Of a stretch of 64,000 nt of DNA, positions 1 to 8,916 are shown piece after piece. The notes beneath the pieces are model-generated. The model was not told the origin of the DNA and searched no databases. It was given only the letters and a program-made list of their open reading frames with translations. Both the position numbers and the translations under genes were made by a program. This stretch comes from Hymenobacter negativus (lineage in GTDB: Bacteria; Bacteroidota; Bacteroidia; Cytophagales; Hymenobacteraceae), in assembly GCF_016056375.1 (NCBI RefSeq), contig NZ_JAEDAE010000004.1:186001-250000 (forward strand), given 5' to 3'. Position 1 is the first letter of the stretch; each line of letters begins with the position of its first letter.

Positions 1-2655
1 CCGGGTCGAGCTGCGTATCGGCGTCGATGCACACCACGAAGTCGCTGGCGGCGCGGGCGATGCCATAGTTCAGGGCCGAGGCTTTGCCGCCGTTGGGCTT
101 GGTGAGTACGCGCACCTGCGGGTTATCAGCGAAGGCGGCGGCCACCAGCGCGTGGGTGGCATCCTTCGAGCCGTCATCCACGAACACCACTTCAAAATCG
201 GGGTAGTCGAGCCGCAGCAGGCTTTCGAGGCTGCGCACGGCGTTTACTTCCTCATTATAAGCCGGTACGATGATGCTCAGTCGCGGCCAAGCGCCGCCGG
301 TTTCGGCCGGCGGGGCGGGCGCGGCAGCCTCGCGGGCGCGGGTGCGGCGGTGCGGCACCCAGGCCAGCGCGGCCACCGCCAGTTGCCGCCCCAGCGTGAG
401 GATGATGCCAAGTAGCATGAGCGTGTAGAGGCCGTGCTCCAGGAAATACAAGCCCTGCACGGTCAGCCAATTGGCCTGGGCCAGGTCGCGGTCGGGGCCG
501 GCGGGCAGGGCGGGCATCAGCTCGGCTTTGGGCTTGTGCATGAGCTCCGATACGCTGATGAAGCGGTAGCCCTTCTGCCTGAAATAGTGGATGATGCGCG
601 GCAGCGCGGCCACCGTGGCGCTGCGGTCGCCGCCAGCGTCGTGCAGCAGAATCACGCTGCCGTTGGCCTGCTCCTTCACCACCTGATTGAAAATCTCGTC
701 GGCCGTGACGCCCTTGCGCCAGTCCTGCGGGTCGATGCTCTCGCCCACGGTCAGGTAGTTTTCGTGCTTGGCCAGCATGATGGGCTCGATTTCCTGCAAG
801 CTCTGCGGTTCGGAGTCGGCATTATAAGGCGCCCGAAACAGAATGGTGCTGTGTCCGGTCACGCACTCGATGAGGCGGCGCGTGGCGTTGAGCTCCAGTT
901 CGGCGCGGGCCGGGCTCACACCGGCAATGTTGAGTGCGAAAACGTGTGGTTACCAATTTCATAGCCGTCGTCGTAGAGCTGGCGCAGCAGGGGCACGTTG
1001 TTCTCGGCGTTCTCGCCCACCACAAAGAAGGCGGCCGGCACGTTTTCACGCTTCAGGATATTAATAACCTGAGGCGTGTAAGTTTCATCGGGCCCGTCGT
1101 CGAAGGTGAGCACCACGGTTTTGGGGGCCACGCCCAGCTTGCGCACCACATAGCTGGTGGGCAGCACGGCGTAATTTTCCTCGCTGATGAGCTGGTCGGG
1201 GTGGTCCAGCGTCAGGTCGATGCGCCCGCTCTGCGGGCCGCTGAGAATGTCCAGCACCTCACCCTCGCCGATGTAGTCTACATCGGTAGCGCCCACCGGG
1301 CGGCGCAGGCGCTGCAGCAGCCCGGGGCCGCTGCGGTCCAGGCTATCGGCCCGCAGGTTGCGGTTGAAGAAGCCCCACAAACGTGGGTCTTCGGAGCCCA
1401 GGCGCCACACAGCCACGCCCGCCAAGCCCTAGTCGTCGGCGGCGCGCATGGCGTTGAAGTTGGTGGCCGCGTCGGTGAAAAACACCTGGTGCGGGTGGTC
1501 GTGCTCGTCGGCGTAGCTGAAATCGAGGTTGTAGGTATCGTTGTCGAAGTGAATCTGGCCCTCCGATTCCTTGGCCGTGGTCAGGGCTTCTTGGTAGGTG
1601 AGGTCGGTGCCTTCGATGTGCTTCGGGCCGCCGTCGGTCTGCCAGTCGTAGCCGTAGGCGGCCAGACCGAGCACAAGCTTTTGCGGGTCGACTTGCGCTT
1701 CCATCTTGGTCAGAATGTCCTCCACCCACTTGTGGGCGGCCACGGGGCCGGGGGCGCTACCGGTTTCGTGCTGGTCGTAGGCCATCAGGATGAGATAGTC
1801 GTTCGAGCGGGCCAGGGCGGCGGGGTCGTAGTCGTCGTTGAGGGGCGCGATGTCCTGCGTCACGAGGTAGTGGCCGGCGTGCAGGGCGGCGTATAGCTCG
1901 CGCTGGAAGGCTTCGAGCGGGGCGCGGTCGTCGAGGTTCAGGTTCTCGAAGTCGATGTTCACACCCTGAAAGCCATAGCGACGCAGCACCTGCAACACGT
2001 TGGCGATGAACAGCTGGCGGGTGCGTTCGGTGGCCAGCATGCGGCGCACGTTGGCGCCGTTCCACTGCTCGTGGTAGTAGTTCGAAATCATGGGCACCAC
2101 GGCCACGCCGGGGTGGCGGCGCAGCAACGCCAGGGCCGCCGTGTCGATGTCGGTGCTGAGTTGCCCGGCTTGGTCGGGCACGAACAGCCACTCGGGCAGC
2201 ACCATGTTCATCTTGTCCACCTGCCGCCGCAAGGTGCTCAGCGACTGCGCGTCCCAGTTCACGTAGAAGCCCGCCCGAATGGGCAGCCCGTCGCGGAAGG
2301 CCGGGGCCGGCCGGCGCTGCAGCGGGGCCGGCGACGTGGCTTTCGCGGGCAAGTCGCGCGGGTCGCGGTAGCCGTGGGCGTGGCGGGGCAGCTGCTTCCG
2401 CAGGGCCTGGTAGGCGCGGTTGTGGCGGTTGGCCAGCGTGCCGAGGTGGCTGGGGTTAAGGATGCGCTTGTAGGTTTCATTCGGCCCGAAGGCGCGGGGC
2501 AGCAGCGTGGCCGACTGCTGAAACAAGGCCCAGGCCACCCCTGCGCCGGCTACCAGCAGCAGCGCCACGGCCAGGCGCGCGCCCCACTTGAAGCGCTGCC
2601 AGCGTTGGGGCGAAAAACTCTGAAAAACCTGCGGGGAAGCATCGGCGGCGGACAT
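1..2655 (-). pseudogene. GH18 / polysaccharide deacetylase / GT2 fusion protein, interrupted by a stop and a frameshift; partial at left edge
   Basis: Reading from 2655 leftward: a short cytoplasmic N-terminus, a membrane anchor near residues 22-42, a GH18-type TIM barrel with the catalytic segment NIDFE, a NodB/CE4 deacetylase with motif TFDDGPD and metal-binding HTFSH, a further membrane segment (WLTVQGLYFLEHGLYTLMLL), and a GT2 domain starting SIIVPAYNEE and reaching the nucleotide-sugar DAD motif at the window edge. Homologous fusions are predicted to make and trim an exopolysaccharide such as poly-GlcNAc. Two lesions break it. An in-frame TAG at 1429-1431 falls at the end of the GH18 barrel, between AADD and GLAGVAVW. 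One base is missing near 931/932, just after HTFSH, and the frame then stays open to position 1. The ATG at 2655 is chosen because the upstream extension looks non-coding. It is either a recent pseudogene or contains sequence errors. Confidence 0.8.
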
Positions 2656-2877
2656 GGCCAGGGCAGAAAGTGTGAGCGTTGAAAGAAGTAAAATTCCACG
2701 CTTCAGATGTAGGAAAAATGAATAAAAAAGCGCCGCATTTTCCTCATAAAACATTCATTATGCGCCCGTTAATCTTGAACCGACTTTATCGGTCAATGCC
2801 ATACCAAAGGCGCCCAAAACTGGCCGACAGCCAGCCGCCGGGCCACGATTTTTCCTGGTTTATTGCTGCTGCTTCTT

Positions 2878-3774
2878 ATGCGTGTGCTGCTCGTGTTGCT
2901 GTTATTGCTGGGGCTGCCGGGGTGGCGGCCCGCCGTCGCGCAAACCCACTCCCCTGCCGCCGAAGTCCTGACGGACCCGCGCCCGGCTGCCGGCCAGCCC
3001 GCCGCCCCGCCGCGCCTCACCGTGGACCTGACCACCAGCAACCGCAACGCCTACCTGATGCGCGCCCCCGAAGCAGCCGACGACCACGGCTACCTCGGCA
3101 CCCAGCTCACCTACCAAACCCGCTGGGGCCTCTACGTCGGCACCTACCTCAACAGCTCCTACGGTCCCGATAATCCCCTTTTCGACGACTATGAGGCCAC
3201 CCTGGGCTATGCCCGCACCGGCCACGGCCCCACCGAGTGGAGCCTGCAATACACCCACCTTTTCGTGCCCGGCAGCAGCAAGCTCCTCCGCGCCACCATC
3301 ACCGACAACGTAGAAGGCAGCCTGGCCCACGACTTCGACTTTGTGTACGCCAGCCTTACCGCCGACGCCTTCTTTGGCAGCTCCCGCGACCTCGTGCTTA
3401 CTTGGAATGTGTCGCACGCCTTCCCGCTGCCGGTTTTCGCCCACGACACGCTCAACTTCACGCCTACCGTCGAGCTGGGCACGGGCACCCAGCGCTTCTA
3501 CGCAGCCGGCCTGGCCCGCAACGTGCGGCAGCAGGTCGTGAGCACCAAAAAGAACGGCCAGACCAAAACCAAAACCGCCAACGTGCTCGAAACGCCCGAT
3601 ACGCCGGGCTTTGCCACCACCGGCTACACGCTGTCATTGCCCCTCTCGCTCGACATGCGGCGCAGCAGCCTGGCCCTCATTCCGGCCTACCTGGTACCGC
3701 TGCACGTGCCGGAGTGGGGCAATGACGAGAAGTTTTTTTACGTGTCGGTCGAATTCACCCGAAGGTTATGGTAA
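2878..3774 (+). CDS. predicted outer-membrane beta-barrel protein, family unknown
   Basis: 298 residues. A classical signal peptide (MRVLLVLLLLLGLPGW, cleavage probably after AVAQ) is followed by a proline/alanine linker and then alternating polar/hydrophobic strands rich in Tyr, Thr and Asn. The chain ends in an aromatic residue (RRLW), as outer-membrane barrels often do. There is no catalytic motif I recognise. The ATG at 2878 is preferred to an in-frame TTG 15 bases upstream because it gives a compact signal peptide. The stop overlaps the start of the next gene by seven bases, so the two are probably co-translated. The function is unknown; the barrel call is inferred from composition and the C-terminus. 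Confidence 0.6.
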   Translation: MRVLLVLLLLLGLPGWRPAVAQTHSPAAEVLTDPRPAAGQPAAPPRLTVDLTTSNRNAYLMRAPEAADDHGYLGTQLTYQTRWGLYVGTYLNSSYGPDNPLFDDYEATLGYARTGHGPTEWSLQYTHLFVPGSSKLLRATITDNVEGSLAHDFDFVYASLTADAFFGSSRDLVLTWNVSHAFPLPVFAHDTLNFTPTVELGTGTQRFYAAGLARNVRQQVVSTKKNGQTKTKTANVLETPDTPGFATTGYTLSLPLSLDMRRSSLALIPAYLVPLHVPEWGNDEKFFYVSVEFTRRLW

Positions 3775-4253
3775 CGCGCCCCAATGCGGCTTTGCCGGCC
3801 ATGCCGCCCGGCGTCACCACTCATTCCTTTGGTTCGATGCGCACTGCTTCGCTCACGCTTGTGTTCACCAACGCCGCCGGCGAGCTATTCACGCACCCGG
3901 CCGGCTATGCGGTGCTGCGCTACCGGGCCGGCAAATGGGGCGTGGCCGAGCTGGCACGGCTGCTCACCAGCACGGGCGCGCTGCTGCTCGGCAACCGCTG
4001 GCAGCGTCTGCTGGCCGATGCCCGCCTCCTGCCCTCGCTCTCGCCCGAAGCCAAAGCCTGGATTACCGAGAACTGGATGGGCACCAGCCGCCTGCGCCCC
4101 CAGCAGTTGCACACGGTGGTGCTACAGCCGGCCGAGGTATTCGCCCGGCTGGCCGCATCGCAGATGCAAGCGCTGGCCCCCGATGGCACCCGCTACCACC
4201 ACTGCGCCGACGAAGCCGCAGCTCATGCCTGTTTGATTGGCCTGCCGCGGTAA
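3768..4253 (+). CDS. small cytosolic protein, STAS/SEC14-like family common in Hymenobacter (tentative)
   Basis: 161 residues if read from the ATG that overlaps the previous stop; an internal ATG at 3837 gives a 138-residue form beginning just before the conserved part and may be the true start. The core (NAAGELFTHPAGYAVLRYRAG, then a helix ending LLADARLLPSLSPE, then WITENWMG) resembles small proteins present in many copies in Hymenobacter genomes and often labelled STAS/SEC14-like. There is no signal peptide or membrane segment. The biochemical role is unknown. The overlap with the upstream outer-membrane gene suggests translational coupling but no obvious shared function. Confidence 0.6.
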   Translation: MVTRPNAALPAMPPGVTTHSFGSMRTASLTLVFTNAAGELFTHPAGYAVLRYRAGKWGVAELARLLTSTGALLLGNRWQRLLADARLLPSLSPEAKAWITENWMGTSRLRPQQLHTVVLQPAEVFARLAASQMQALAPDGTRYHHCADEAAAHACLIGLPR

Positions 4254-4266
4254 TTGGTCTGCCGCA

Positions 4267-4373
4267 GTAGAAACGCAATATTTTGCGTCTCGTCGTCTGC
4301 ACCGTTGGGGGCCGTTGGGATTTCGTTCAGGCGTTTTCGTTCAACGACGAGACGCAAAATATTGCGTTTCTAC
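4267..4373. repeat. REP-like element: perfect 30-bp inverted repeat, itself built of palindromes
   Basis: The arms 4267-4296 and 4344-4373 are perfect reverse complements over 30 bp, separated by a 47-bp spacer. Each arm contains a nested near-palindrome around GCAATATTTTGC. The element lies between two convergent genes, and the right arm contains the TAG stop codon (4370-4372) of the hydrolase gene read on the minus strand. The structure fits a REP/BIME or small MITE-like element that may also act as a bidirectional terminator. No second copy is visible in this window. Confidence 0.8.
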
Positions 4374-4909
4374 ATCATTCCGGCCAGCAACGCCAGCCCG
4401 GCCGGCCAAGGCCCGTAGCCGCTAGCCGCGTTGATGTGGCCGGCCTCACCAATATCGACTAATTCGCTGCCCCAAGCCTCGGCGAACTGCCGGGCGCGGG
4501 CGGGCGTCACCCACGCATCGTCCTGGCTGAACACGACTTTGCTGGGAAACGGCAGCCGGGCCAGCGGCATGGGCGCGAAGCCGGTGGTGGGGAAGGCCGC
4601 GTAATGCGCAGTTTCCACGTCGCTGGGCGCCACCAGCAGCGCGCCTTTGATGCGGTGGCCGTACTGCCCGGCCCAGTGCGCAATGGTGGCACAGCCCAGG
4701 CTGTGGGCCACCAGCACTACCTGGCTCAGGTCGTAGCCGTCGAGGGCATCTTCGAGGCGGGCAACCCACTCGGCGCGGTCGGGCACGTCCCACTCGCGCT
4801 GCTCAACGCGGATAAAATCCGACTGCGTGCGCTCAAAATACGTTTGCCAATGGTCGGGTCCCGAGCTGCCGAGGCCGGGCACGATGAAGACGCGGGTGGT
4901 TTCTTGCAT
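4370..4909 (-). CDS. RBBP9/YdeN-type serine alpha/beta hydrolase
   Basis: 179 residues, the usual size for this family. The N-terminus runs VFIVPGLGSSGPDHWQTYFE, the typical family opening. The nucleophile elbow is AHSLG, the acid is probably the Asp in SQDDAW, and the catalytic His is in AGHINAASGYG near the C-terminus. Members are small cytosolic esterases of poorly known substrate. The ATG at 4909 is supported by a promoter at 4913-4942, which places the transcript start only a few bases upstream. The gene is divergent from nnr. The last codons and stop are formed by the arm of the REP-like element. Confidence 0.88.
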   Translation of the reverse strand: MQETTRVFIVPGLGSSGPDHWQTYFERTQSDFIRVEQREWDVPDRAEWVARLEDALDGYDLSQVVLVAHSLGCATIAHWAGQYGHRIKGALLVAPSDVETAHYAAFPTTGFAPMPLARLPFPSKVVFSQDDAWVTPARARQFAEAWGSELVDIGEAGHINAASGYGPWPAGLALLAGMM

Positions 4910-4912
4910 GCT

Positions 4913-4942
4913 CAAAAGTAGTCGCCCCACCTCCTCTCCCAA
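4913..4942 (-). promoter_or_regulatory. Bacteroidota-type promoter for the RBBP9-like gene
   Basis: Read on the minus strand: TTG (4942-4940), a 19-base spacer, then TACTTTTG (4920-4913). This matches the -33 TTG / -7 TAnnTTTG consensus of the primary Bacteroidota sigma factor. The ATG follows three bases after the -7 box, so the transcript should have almost no leader. Confidence 0.75.
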
Positions 4943-4947
4943 CTACT

Positions 4948-6474
4948 ATGAAAATCCTGACCGCCGCCCAAACCCGCCAGCTCGACCAAGCCACTATCCG
5001 GGAGCAGCACCTGCTTTCGGTGGAGCTGATGGAGCGGGCTGCCGCTGCTTTCATCCAGTGGTTTAGCAGCTACTTCACACCGGCCGAAGCGGGTGAAACC
5101 CTGATTATCTGCGGCCCTGGCAACAACGGCGGCGACGGCCTGGCCATCGCCCGGCTGCTGCTTCAGCGCGGCTACGCCGTGCGCGTGTCCCTGCTGCCAG
5201 CCGAAAAGCAGTCGTCCGATTGGCAGCACAACCGCAAGCACCTGCCCGCTGCTGTGCCCGTGGCCAACTTATCACCGCAGCACCTGCCCGCCATTGCCGA
5301 AGGCGCCCTCGTTATTGATGCCTTGTTTGGCACCGGCCTTTCGCGCCCGTTGGATGGGCTGGCCGCCGCCGTGGTGCAGCACCTGAACGATGCCGGGGCC
5401 CACGTCGTGGCGGTGGATATTCCCAGCGGCCTCTTTGCCGATGCGCCCCAACCGGATGATAGCCCCGTGGTGCGGGCGCAGCACACCGTCGGTTTTGGCC
5501 TGCCCAAGCTGGCTTTCCTGCTGCCGCAGAATGCCGAATTTGTGGGCGAATGGCACGTGGAGAACATCGGGCTGAGCACCGGTTTCATTGCCGAAGCGGC
5601 CACGCCCTGGCACTACACCGATGCCGCCGCTGTGGCTGGCCAGCTGCCGCCGCGCCCCAAATTCAGCCACAAGGGCACGTTTGGGCACACGCTGCTGCTG
5701 GCCGGCAGCCGGGGCAAGATGGGTGCGGCCGTGCTATCGGCGGGGGCCTGCCTGCGCGGCGGCGTGGGGCTGCTCACGGCCCACATTCCCGGCTGCGGCT
5801 ACGACATCTTCCAAATCAGCCAGCCCGAGGCCATGTGCCTGACCGATAAGCAGGCCGATTTCATCAGCGAATTGCCGGACCTGAAACCCTACCAGGCCGT
5901 GGGCATCGGCCCCGGACTGGGGCAGGAAGCCGCCAGCCTCGCTGTGCTGCGGAAGCTGCTGCAAGCCGCCGCCCAGCCCCTCGAAAAAACCGGCCAGCCC
6001 CTGCCCCTCGTCATCGATGCTGACGCGCTGAACCTGCTGGGCAGCCATCGCGCGCTGCTGAAGCAGCTACCCGAAAACGCCGTCCTGACGCCGCATCCCA
6101 AGGAGTTTGAGCGCCTTACCGAACCCGCCCGCGACGACTACCACCGCCTGGAATTGTTGCGCGACTTCGCCCAGCAGCACAAGTGCCTGATGGTGCTAAA
6201 AGGGGCCTATACCTGCCTGGCCACGCCTACCGGCGAGCTGCACTTCAACAGCACCGGCAACGCCGGCATGGCCACTGGCGGCAGCGGCGACGTGCTCACG
6301 GGCCTGCTGCTGGCCTTGCGCGCCCACGCGCAGCTACCGCCCGTAGAGGCCGTGCGGCTGGGCGTGTACGCCCACGGCCGGGCCGGCGATATGGCCGCCG
6401 CGCTCACCGGTCAGGCTGGGCTGGTGGCCGGGGATATTGTGCGGCACATTGGTCCGGCGCTGGCCGAGCTATAA
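4948..6474 (+). CDS. nnr: bifunctional NAD(P)HX epimerase / ADP-dependent NAD(P)HX dehydratase
   Basis: 508 residues, the normal length of the fused bacterial enzyme. The N-terminal YjeF_N epimerase (about residues 1-215) has the nucleotide-binding CGPGNNGGDGLAIARLL and IDALFGTGLSRPL. The C-terminal ribokinase-like dehydratase (about 230-505) has HKGTFGHTLLLAGSRGKMGA, GIGPGLG, VIDADALNLL, LTPHPKEF and the catalytic NAGMATGGSGDVLTGLL. It repairs hydrated NADH and NADPH in the cytosol. The gene is divergent from the hydrolase gene, with 38 bp between the two starts. Confidence 0.97.
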   Translation: MKILTAAQTRQLDQATIREQHLLSVELMERAAAAFIQWFSSYFTPAEAGETLIICGPGNNGGDGLAIARLLLQRGYAVRVSLLPAEKQSSDWQHNRKHLPAAVPVANLSPQHLPAIAEGALVIDALFGTGLSRPLDGLAAAVVQHLNDAGAHVVAVDIPSGLFADAPQPDDSPVVRAQHTVGFGLPKLAFLLPQNAEFVGEWHVENIGLSTGFIAEAATPWHYTDAAAVAGQLPPRPKFSHKGTFGHTLLLAGSRGKMGAAVLSAGACLRGGVGLLTAHIPGCGYDIFQISQPEAMCLTDKQADFISELPDLKPYQAVGIGPGLGQEAASLAVLRKLLQAAAQPLEKTGQPLPLVIDADALNLLGSHRALLKQLPENAVLTPHPKEFERLTEPARDDYHRLELLRDFAQQHKCLMVLKGAYTCLATPTGELHFNSTGNAGMATGGSGDVLTGLLLALRAHAQLPPVEAVRLGVYAHGRAGDMAAALTGQAGLVAGDIVRHIGPALAEL

Positions 6475-6576
6475 GGTTCGGATACCCTGAAATGTTATTG
6501 CGGGCCGCAAGGACAAGTTGCCTGGTGATGTTTACGCGGGCCGAAATAAAATTTCAGAGTGCCAGGTGATTCTGCC

Positions 6577-7458
6577 CTACTTTCCTACCAGGTATAGCAC
6601 GGCCGGCACCAGCAGCACGCCATCGGCCAGTAGAGCAAAGAAGTAGTCGCTCCGCCGCTCCTCGGCCAGCAGGATAACGGCCGCCGCCGCCAGCGCCGTA
6701 AGGCCCAGGCCCAGCGGCGGCACGCCGCGCTCGTACCCCAAGGTCATGGCGGCGGCCAGGAAGGCCAGGGCGGCGGCTTTGGCCCCGGCCACGCCCAGCA
6801 CCAGCGGGAAGGTGCGGGTGCCGGCGGCCCGGTCGCGGGTCAGGTCCCGAATATCGAATACGATGGTGAGGGCAAGCACCAGGCAAAAGCGTTGCGCCAG
6901 CAGGCCCAGCGCTTCGGCCAGTGGGCGGTGCAGGGCCAGCGCGGGCAGGCCCACCGTAATGGCCGACCACACGCCCGCAATCAGAAAGCCTTTGAGCAGC
7001 GGCACTTCGCGCACGGCCCGGCGCTGTCCCTGCCAGCGCACCAGCGGCCACGAGTACAGCAGCGCCAGCCCCGCCAGCGGCAACAGGGCCGGCAAGTAGT
7101 GCCACCAGCCATCGGCCAGAAAGAAATAACCGGCCGCCAGCGCCGCACCCGCCGCCAGCGCCGCTAAGCTGCGTCGATGCCGTTGTTGCCAGGCCTTGCG
7201 CCCCGAGCCCGCGGCGGGCTGCCGGTGCTTAAAGGGCAGCGCGGCATCCAGATTGTAAACCAGCAGCGTGGCGGCGAACACCAGCGCTACCACCCGGCCG
7301 TTGACACCGCCCGCCGCGGGCCAACGGTGAAACGAGGCCGCCGTTTGCACTGCCGCCGCGCCCGACAGCCACACGCTGCTAAACAGCACGGCATCAAGCG
7401 CCCGCCGCACGAGGCTGCGGGCGGACCGGGGAGTAGCAACGGAAGCAGGAGAATCCAC
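6577..7458 (-). CDS. UbiA-family prenyltransferase-like membrane protein
   Basis: 293 residues with about eight hydrophobic helices. The two acidic motifs of the UbiA superfamily are recognisable: NLDAALPFKHR after the second helix (in place of NDxxD) and FDIRDLTRD in the second half (DxxxD), both on the side that would bind Mg-diphosphate. UbiA proteins prenylate aromatic or other acceptors (quinone, heme O, lipids); the substrate cannot be read here, and the reduced first motif makes a standard quinone enzyme uncertain. The GTG start at 7458 is chosen because a strong promoter ends five bases upstream; the TTG further upstream (7497) would not be on the transcript. Confidence 0.75.
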   Translation of the reverse strand: MDSPASVATPRSARSLVRRALDAVLFSSVWLSGAAAVQTAASFHRWPAAGGVNGRVVALVFAATLLVYNLDAALPFKHRQPAAGSGRKAWQQRHRRSLAALAAGAALAAGYFFLADGWWHYLPALLPLAGLALLYSWPLVRWQGQRRAVREVPLLKGFLIAGVWSAITVGLPALALHRPLAEALGLLAQRFCLVLALTIVFDIRDLTRDRAAGTRTFPLVLGVAGAKAAALAFLAAAMTLGYERGVPPLGLGLTALAAAAVILLAEERRSDYFFALLADGVLLVPAVLYLVGK

Positions 7459-7462
7459 GGAG

Positions 7463-7492
7463 CGAAGGTAAAACGGGGTCCGCGCCGGGCAA
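7463..7492 (-). promoter_or_regulatory. Bacteroidota-type promoter of the UbiA-like gene, predicted leaderless transcript
   Basis: On the minus strand TTG (7492-7490), a 19-base spacer, then TACCTTCG (7470-7463), one mismatch from TAnnTTTG. The GTG start begins four bases after the -7 box, so transcription should start at or within a few bases of the start codon. Confidence 0.65.
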
Positions 7493-7503
7493 CCCAAAAT
7501 CTA

Positions 7504-7534
7504 CTGTCATCCTTCGCTGCGCTCAGGATGACAG
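7504..7534. repeat. short REP-like palindrome / possible terminator
   Basis: A perfect 10-bp inverted repeat (CTGTCATCCT ... AGGATGACAG) with an 11-base centre that is itself nearly self-complementary. It sits just past the stop of the DUF6766-type gene and just upstream of the UbiA-like promoter, so it may terminate the first transcript. The sequence type is a widespread bacterial intergenic palindrome. Confidence 0.65.
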
Positions 7535-7550
7535 CCAAATTAGGTGGCTC

Positions 7551-8234
7551 CTACTTCCCCGTTTCGCCGTGGGCGGCGTCTACCGGCTTGCTTTCGGGCG
7601 AGCCGTGCTGGCGTAGGAAGATGCTGAGGCCCACGATGCTCAGAATGCTGAGAAATTCGCTCTGCCAATTCTGCAGCGACTCGAACCAGAACCGTGAGGT
7701 GCTCATGTATTCCCAGGTGCTCACGGCCGCTTTGCCGTCGTGCACCTGCTCGATGCTGTAGACCTCGGCTCCACCGCGGGCGTGCAGGAAAAACGACATG
7801 ACAAACAGCGCGAAAAACGCCAGGCTGAGCGAGTTTTTATACAGTGCCAGCATAAGGCCGCCCTGCCGAACGGGCCAGGGGGCGTCCTTTTTCGATTGGT
7901 CTGGCTCGGCGTCTACCTCTTCTTCCTCATAGAGCTTTTTCGACTCGGAGGAACCTCGCTGCCGCAGCCACACCGTCAGCAGCACGTAGAGCGCCATTTG
8001 CAAAAACTCGCTTTCCCAGTTCTCGAACGTGGCTTCGAGGAAATGGCCGGAGTGGAAATATTGCCCGGCCGTGAGTTGGGCCAGGCCCATGTCCTGGAGC
8101 TCGTCGTTGTAGTCGTGCCAGCCCGTCAGGAACTGGCCGCCCAGGGTGCCCAGCGTGAGCAGCAGGATGACGATGATAAGACTGTTCTCATACAGGAAAC
8201 GCCAAAAAGGCGAAGCAGGACGCGTTATTGCCAT
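7551..8234 (-). CDS. DUF6766-type four-helix membrane protein
   Basis: 227 residues, four predicted membrane helices arranged as two similar halves. Each half carries a FExxxNW(E/Q)SEFLxxL segment (FENWESEFLQMALYVLL and SLQNWQSEFLSILSIVG) followed by LRQ(R/H)GSxESK, which is the signature I associate with DUF6766. An acidic loop (LYEEEEVDAEPDQSKKDA) joins the halves. The internal duplication is clear; function is unknown. It lies between the pyrophosphatase and UbiA-like genes on the same strand, but intervening palindrome and promoter signals suggest separate transcripts. Confidence 0.75.
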   Translation of the reverse strand: MAITRPASPFWRFLYENSLIIVILLLTLGTLGGQFLTGWHDYNDELQDMGLAQLTAGQYFHSGHFLEATFENWESEFLQMALYVLLTVWLRQRGSSESKKLYEEEEVDAEPDQSKKDAPWPVRQGGLMLALYKNSLSLAFFALFVMSFFLHARGGAEVYSIEQVHDGKAAVSTWEYMSTSRFWFESLQNWQSEFLSILSIVGLSIFLRQHGSPESKPVDAAHGETGK

Positions 8235-8283
8235 GCTTCGCCTTTACGGGCATTCCAGAAAAACGTAGCTCGACCGTAGCTTA

Positions 8284-8835
8284 TTAAGCCTTGCGGCCGC
8301 CGAAGGTTTCTTCGTAGAGCTTGATGCTGTCGTTGATGATGCGGTAGGCATCTTCCTTGCCCATGAAGCGCTCTACGGTGACGTGCTTGTTGTGTTCCAG
8401 GGCTTTGTAGTCCTCGAAGAAGCGCTGCATTTCGAGCAGCGTGTGCGGGGGCAGGTCCGAGATGTCGTTGTAGTGGTTCACCGAGATATCGTGGGCAGCC
8501 ACGGCGATGATTTTGTCGTCCTCCTCGTCTTGGTCTACCATCTGCATCACGCCGATGACCTTGGCCTCTACCAAGCACATGGGCACGATGTCGACCGAGC
8601 AAAGCACCAGGATGTCCAGCGGGTCCTTGTCGTCGCAGTAGGTTTGGGGGATGAAGCCGTAGGCGGCCGGGTAGTGCACGGCCGAGAACAGCACGCGGTC
8701 GAGTTTCAGCAGGCCGCTCTCTTTGTCAAGCTCGTATTTGCCTTTGCTGCCTTTGGGGATTTCGATGATGGACTGGACGACGGTAGGGGTTTCGTCGCCG
8801 CGCGACACGTCGTGCCAGGGGTTGAAGTGGGTCAT
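8284..8835 (-). CDS. ppa: inorganic pyrophosphatase (family I)
   Basis: 183 residues, normal for soluble family I enzymes. The active-site segments are present: [47 protein letters not shown] with the DxDPxD-type metal cluster, and DDKIIAV. It hydrolyses cytosolic pyrophosphate and so pulls biosynthetic reactions forward. The ATG at 8835 is followed directly by the conserved HFNPWHDV N-terminus seen in Bacteroidota homologues. A -7-type box lies about 40 bases upstream. Confidence 0.97.
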   Translation of the reverse strand: MTHFNPWHDVSRGDETPTVVQSIIEIPKGSKGKYELDKESGLLKLDRVLFSAVHYPAAYGFIPQTYCDDKDPLDILVLCSVDIVPMCLVEAKVIGVMQMVDQDEEDDKIIAVAAHDISVNHYNDISDLPPHTLLEMQRFFEDYKALEHNKHVTVERFMGKEDAYRIINDSIKLYEETFGGRKA

Positions 8836-8873
8836 ATTCAGGGAAAGCAGCCGCCTATCTTGACGGCCAGGGA

Positions 8874-8881
8874 CAAAATTA
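8874..8881 (-). promoter_or_regulatory. -7 box, probable ppa promoter
   Basis: TAATTTTG on the minus strand, an exact TAnnTTTG match 38 bases upstream of the ppa ATG. No clear TTG lies 19-21 bases further upstream, so this is a half-site call. Confidence 0.45.
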
Positions 8882-8916
8882 CAAGCGGATGAGGGAGTTT
8901 CTTAATAAAAGTGTTG

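Noticed and set aside
1429..1431. The in-frame TAG as programmed readthrough or pyrrolysine codon
   Set aside because: Bacteroidota are not known to use pyrrolysine, there is no context for readthrough, and a second lesion (frameshift) follows in the same gene.
7177..7761. A 194-codon plus-strand frame over the UbiA-like/DUF6766 junction
   Set aside because: It is antisense to two well-supported genes and runs through the promoter and palindrome between them; composition is that of a shadow frame.
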